A stretch of DNA of 64,000 bases from Ustulina deusta (Eukaryota > Ascomycota > Sordariomycetes > Xylariales > Xylariaceae), in the NCBI GenBank assembly GCA_023159155.1, contig JAJNNX010000006.1, forward strand, positions 1,488,001-1,552,000, given 5' to 3'. A program made the translations under genes and the position numbers. Below the pieces are notes generated by a model. That model ran no database searches. It saw only the letters and a program-made list of their open reading frames with translations, and was not told where the DNA came from. Below are positions 60,401-64,000 of this stretch, piece by piece. Position 1 is the stretch's first letter. Each line of letters begins with the position of its first letter.

Positions 60401-63400
60401 GAGTGCCAACAGCGATGGCACGGTAGGGCTGTTAGTTTCACGGCCATCTCGGCAGAGCCGCTGGTTGGAGAGGCTGACAAGCCTGTCAGGCGACCACCTT
60501 GCGGTTCGGTAAGGACATGATGGGGGTAGACCTAGTGTCGGTTGCCTTGTTTACAGGGCGATCGGATGGTGGATACCAACAAGTCGTACTGTCGAAGTCC
60601 GCGAGCCCAAGTACCGAGCGTCCGGTAACGAATGACAATTGTAGCTGGGGGTGGACCGGGTTCTTGAGGAAAGTACCGGCAAAGTATTACCAATGTATCT
60701 TTTGTTGCTCCCACGGCGTCCACCTACGAGGTAATATCGCTACAGGCCAGTATGAAACAACCAACAACCAACAACACCAACAAGCACCACCAACACCGTC
60801 ACCTGGAATGCAGTCAGCAGAGTCTCGCGAGTAATTACTAGTAGAACTAACAAACAAAGGGGCGTCAGGCCTGCATGGTGCATATACATATGGGGATGTG
60901 GCCTTGGACGTCAATGAGCGGCATCTAATGGGCCACGACAGTCGACGATGAGCTGCTATTTGCTGCAAGGCCCCTCTCACCTACTTAATGTTGGCTTCGT
61001 ATACCTGTCGTAGGTACCGTAGCCCACATTCCCTATCTCGCAGCATGGAAGTTCGCTTTGGCCCCCTCAGGGTCTTGCACCACCTCAATGCAACCACCCT
61101 ATCCTAGAGGATGTAACACTGAGGCTCAGAGAGGCATTGAGGCTAGGGTTTTTCCACAATGAGTGCTCTCGGCACGATATTTCCCTCGCATACTGCTGCA
61201 CACTAGCGAAGAATGCATAACCCCGGAAAGACACGAGGTGACACTACTAAATGAAAAAGGGAAAGGGGAAATTGGGTTTTGCCTCTGCTAAACGCCAAGG
61301 CGGCTTCATGGGTTGCTGGTGTTGTCGACCCAACAGGCAGCGTAGCGACACGGAGCGGCGCATTGTTGTCATCTGTTGGCAATATTTATTTATCTAGCAT
61401 ACATCATACTTAGTAGACACGAGACACACGGCACCATAGTGGCCGAATACTGCCAGCTCGGGTTAGTTTGAGAATGACATGCAGTTCAATGAGGAGGTGG
61501 CCTGTTACTGAAATGAAGACGTTCGACGAAGCGCTCTTGTTGACGAGCCGAGACGCATAAGGGGCCCGATATGGTTAGCACATCGTAGAGTGGCTTCTGC
61601 AGAGAGTAAGGTAGGTAGTGCTGGTTCCTGCACTGCATAGTGGATGCAGTTCATGGTGGGAGAGGGGATCGATGAGTTGGCGTTGCTGAACATAGTATGG
61701 GTAGCCGGATGTGGTGATGTTGTGTGCTTGTTGATGGGCCAATCATCTTGCATGCAGCTAAACTATGATCTAGGTTACTCTAGCGCCTTTTGCTGTGCTG
61801 CAGATACTACCTGGTCCACTGCTCTTCCGCTATTGCCGCCAAGGACTACCTCGCTGGGGGTTCCTTGGCTGACCTGGTATGGGGTACACAGAACCTAGAT
61901 TAGTGGCCACTAGGCAGTCTGCCCTGGGCTACTAGCTGTGGCCTGTGCTCTCTCGGACAGAGCCGCACGAGACGAATGGGTACCTACCTACTGTAAGGGG
62001 ATGTAGGTAAGTGCGAAGTAGGTAAAAGGTACAATCAGTATCCGGCCCCGGCTTTCCGGATACTATTTAATCTTCTAAACTGCCGGCATCAAGTCCCGGA
62101 GTGGGTTCCTGAACCGACATGAAGAAATCAGTCCGTCCTCTCGGGATCATGTCTAACCAGTCACAACTCGACCCCTACTAAGCTAGTTTGCCTCGCAACA
62201 ATCAGTTGTCTACAAACATTGTATTCGGTTTGATTTCCCTAGAGATGTATTTATATTATCTTAACTTAGCCCATTTTGTCACTCAAACGGTTCTATATTT
62301 GTTGGGTTTCGACGACGTTGTGTCAAACTTCAAACCACCTATGGCATCCTGGCAACTCGAGCATATATCACCAGATATGTGTCAAAAGAATCTGTTGTCG
62401 ATGCAGCACCTCTCCGTTAGGGGTTTTCATGAATCTCTTGGTCATCACTATGCTCGTAAATCTAAGTCGGCTCCAATCTCCCGGTTTGTTTCCGCCGAGG
62501 ATCACGATACAAGGGGGAACCCATATACGCAGAGGCCTCTCTACTAATTGAGGACAGAAAGGTACCCCCCCTCTTAGAATTGAATTCTTTTTCGGTGTAG
62601 CTGTTGAGGTTCCACCAATCCCTGCGCTACACACCACTACTTTACCCATTGGCAGCGCGATGCTCTGGTTCCCCTGGTGTACCGCTCGTGGACGTTCAGA
62701 GACATCAACCCATTACATACAATGATAACAAGAGTTCTGGCTTGGAAACAGGAAAACCGTCCTGTGATTATACCGGATTATGCCGACATACCTTTCTCTC
62801 CGAATTTACAAATTGTCCCCTCCGTGTCTTGGCTCTTGACTATGAGCTCTTCTGACGCCGACCTTTAGCACTACACTGTTAACAACTCGCACCAACGAAT
62901 GAGATCGCACACCTTGATTCCACAGCGAGGTTCCTGACCAACAGGAAGACTCTCCATGACTCACGCCGTATACGTAATTCACCCTTGGCCCTTACATATA
63001 ACCAACTGTCAAGATCTCGCTACCGAAGTCAAGGGACAGGCGCGTTATGCGTGAGATGTTGCGCAACAACCCTAGGATTCCCCAATGGGTAATTTCTCTA
63101 AACAATGGACAGATTCACTTTCCTTGTTTCATAGAAGGCAATGTCATAACACTAACACTATCGATTGCGCTGGGAGCGTGCTGGTTGGCGGTCTTACAGG
63201 GGCGTTGTGTTACCCCTGAAGGCAAACAAAAACCGACCTAAGATCCTGGCGCATTACTCGCGGCCGCGAAAGGGGACCACAATCTGAGTATATTATAAGA
63301 GATTGGATTCTATGTACTGGCAGCACTTCTCTTTCTCTACTTGGAATTGTACGTCTCTGTCTGGCGTTGGCTATTTGCCTAGCATCTCGTTACTCTTTGT

Positions 63401-64000
63401 TGCTGTGTTACAACGAAAGACGATGGCGTCTGTCGACCTTGGGTCCCGTGCCATTTATGTTGGGTATTGGCGTTGAATGCGTTGTATATTGCTGCCTAAC
63501 AGCGACAGGGGTATTGGCATGTTCTGTTTCTTCGTATATATGTAGTGGAAGAAGGGGACGGCTGGCACGTGTCATCCCCGATGGCATCTTCTTGCTGTCC
63601 CAACAGAAGATAGCAACTTGTATGAACACCATACTGGTGGTGAGCAGCACTTACAACTACCTATGATTCAACCTGTGGCCTCTGATGTATTGTCTGTCGA
63701 TACGCATCCTTCTCCTATTTCCCCATACGCCAACGTCTCCTTTTCCATGGCCATGGCATACTTAGATGGCGCGAACGAGCAGGGCGACTTCCAACCACTT
63801 TCTAAACTGAATAGATGATATCAGGCTCAGTCACTCGTTCAGTATATCACGTCTCCGAGGCTTTATTTGCGTCGACTCGCGGAAGCCAGACACCTCGCGA
63901 TCCTAGCCGAGTCACATTCGCCCGAGGCTGGCCGAATCATTACAGCATCGAAGTCCGCCCAGATAGCGTCACAAATGCCGAACTAGAACTTATCTTTTGA
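54421..64000. other. Long gene-poor right arm
   Basis: About 9.6 kb without a gene I can support. Longest frames (58358-58789 minus, 62188-62547 plus, 63367-63666 plus) have no recognisable motif; the last is rich in hydrophobic residues and could be a decayed membrane-protein exon. Between about 58.9 and 60.0 kb the minus strand has fragments that vaguely recall retroelement polyprotein, too weak to call. A tandem 13-mer lies at 55881-55913, and CTAGGTA-type words at 61980-62030. Confidence 0.4.
55881..55913 (+). repeat. Short tandem repeat, 13-bp unit
   Basis: Two and a half copies of TACTTGRATCAGG in direct order. Each unit is close to a CAAGTA/TACTTG palindrome. No function is apparent. 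Confidence 0.6.

Noticed and set aside
63367..63666. Hydrophobic plus-strand frame of 99 codons
   Set aside because: Could be a membrane exon, but no family motif and no clear splice partners.
1..64000. CRISPR arrays, riboswitches, bacterial-type operons
   Set aside because: None seen; the spliced genes and families are fungal nuclear.

Overview
The window looks like nuclear DNA of a filamentous ascomycete (Pezizomycotina, probably Sordariomycetes). Pointers are many short introns of about 45-270 nt with GTAAGT-type donors, a fungus-specific elongation factor 3, an OCH1-type mannosyltransferase, a fungal highly reducing polyketide synthase (hrPKS), and a 3-kb AT-only island of the kind produced by repeat-induced point mutation (RIP). 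All gene models below were built by joining exons by eye; none rests on transcript data.

Region by region: 0.3-3.7 kb, translation elongation factor 3 (minus). 4.4 kb, a shrunken tRNA-like element. 7.7-10.2 kb, a seven-exon Fungal_trans_2-type regulator without a zinc cluster. 11.6-13.0 kb, a five-exon DUF3237 protein. 14.0-14.7 kb, a small conserved coiled-coil protein. 17.5-18.7 kb, OCH1-like alpha-1,6-mannosyltransferase. 19.9-22.3 kb, an acyl-CoA synthetase. 25.1-26.1 kb, a short-chain dehydrogenase with a frameshift. 26.5-33.2 kb, a decayed hrPKS (KS-AT-DH-ER-KR-ACP) that lacks its 5' end, has lost the MT/pseudo-KR segment, carries stops and frameshifts, and is split by a small antisense cysteine-rich gene. 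34.6-35.0 kb, a serine palmitoyltransferase small subunit. 36.4-38.3 kb, a leucine-rich-repeat protein. 38.8-39.6 kb, a phosducin-like protein (Plp2 type). 40.3-40.9 kb, ribosomal protein eS27. 42.6-43.5 kb, a Spd1/Dif1-like ribonucleotide reductase regulator with a PIP box. 44.2-45.9 kb, a Gemin2/SIP1-like protein. 48.0-49.0 kb, an unknown low-complexity protein. 51.4-54.4 kb, an AT-rich island in which a mutated pogo-type DDE transposase can still be read on the minus strand. From 54.4 kb to the end I see no gene I can support.

Two gene populations are interleaved. Housekeeping genes (eEF3, eS27, Plp2, SPT small subunit, OCH1, Gemin2-like, RNR regulator) look intact. The 20-33 kb block resembles a dead secondary-metabolism locus: an acyl-activating enzyme that is still open, a broken SDR, and a PKS pseudogene, bracketed by two diverged copies of a short repeat at 22.85 and 33.40 kb. 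The most unusual objects are the antisense Cys-rich gene inside the DH region of the PKS relic and the anticodon-less tRNA-like element.
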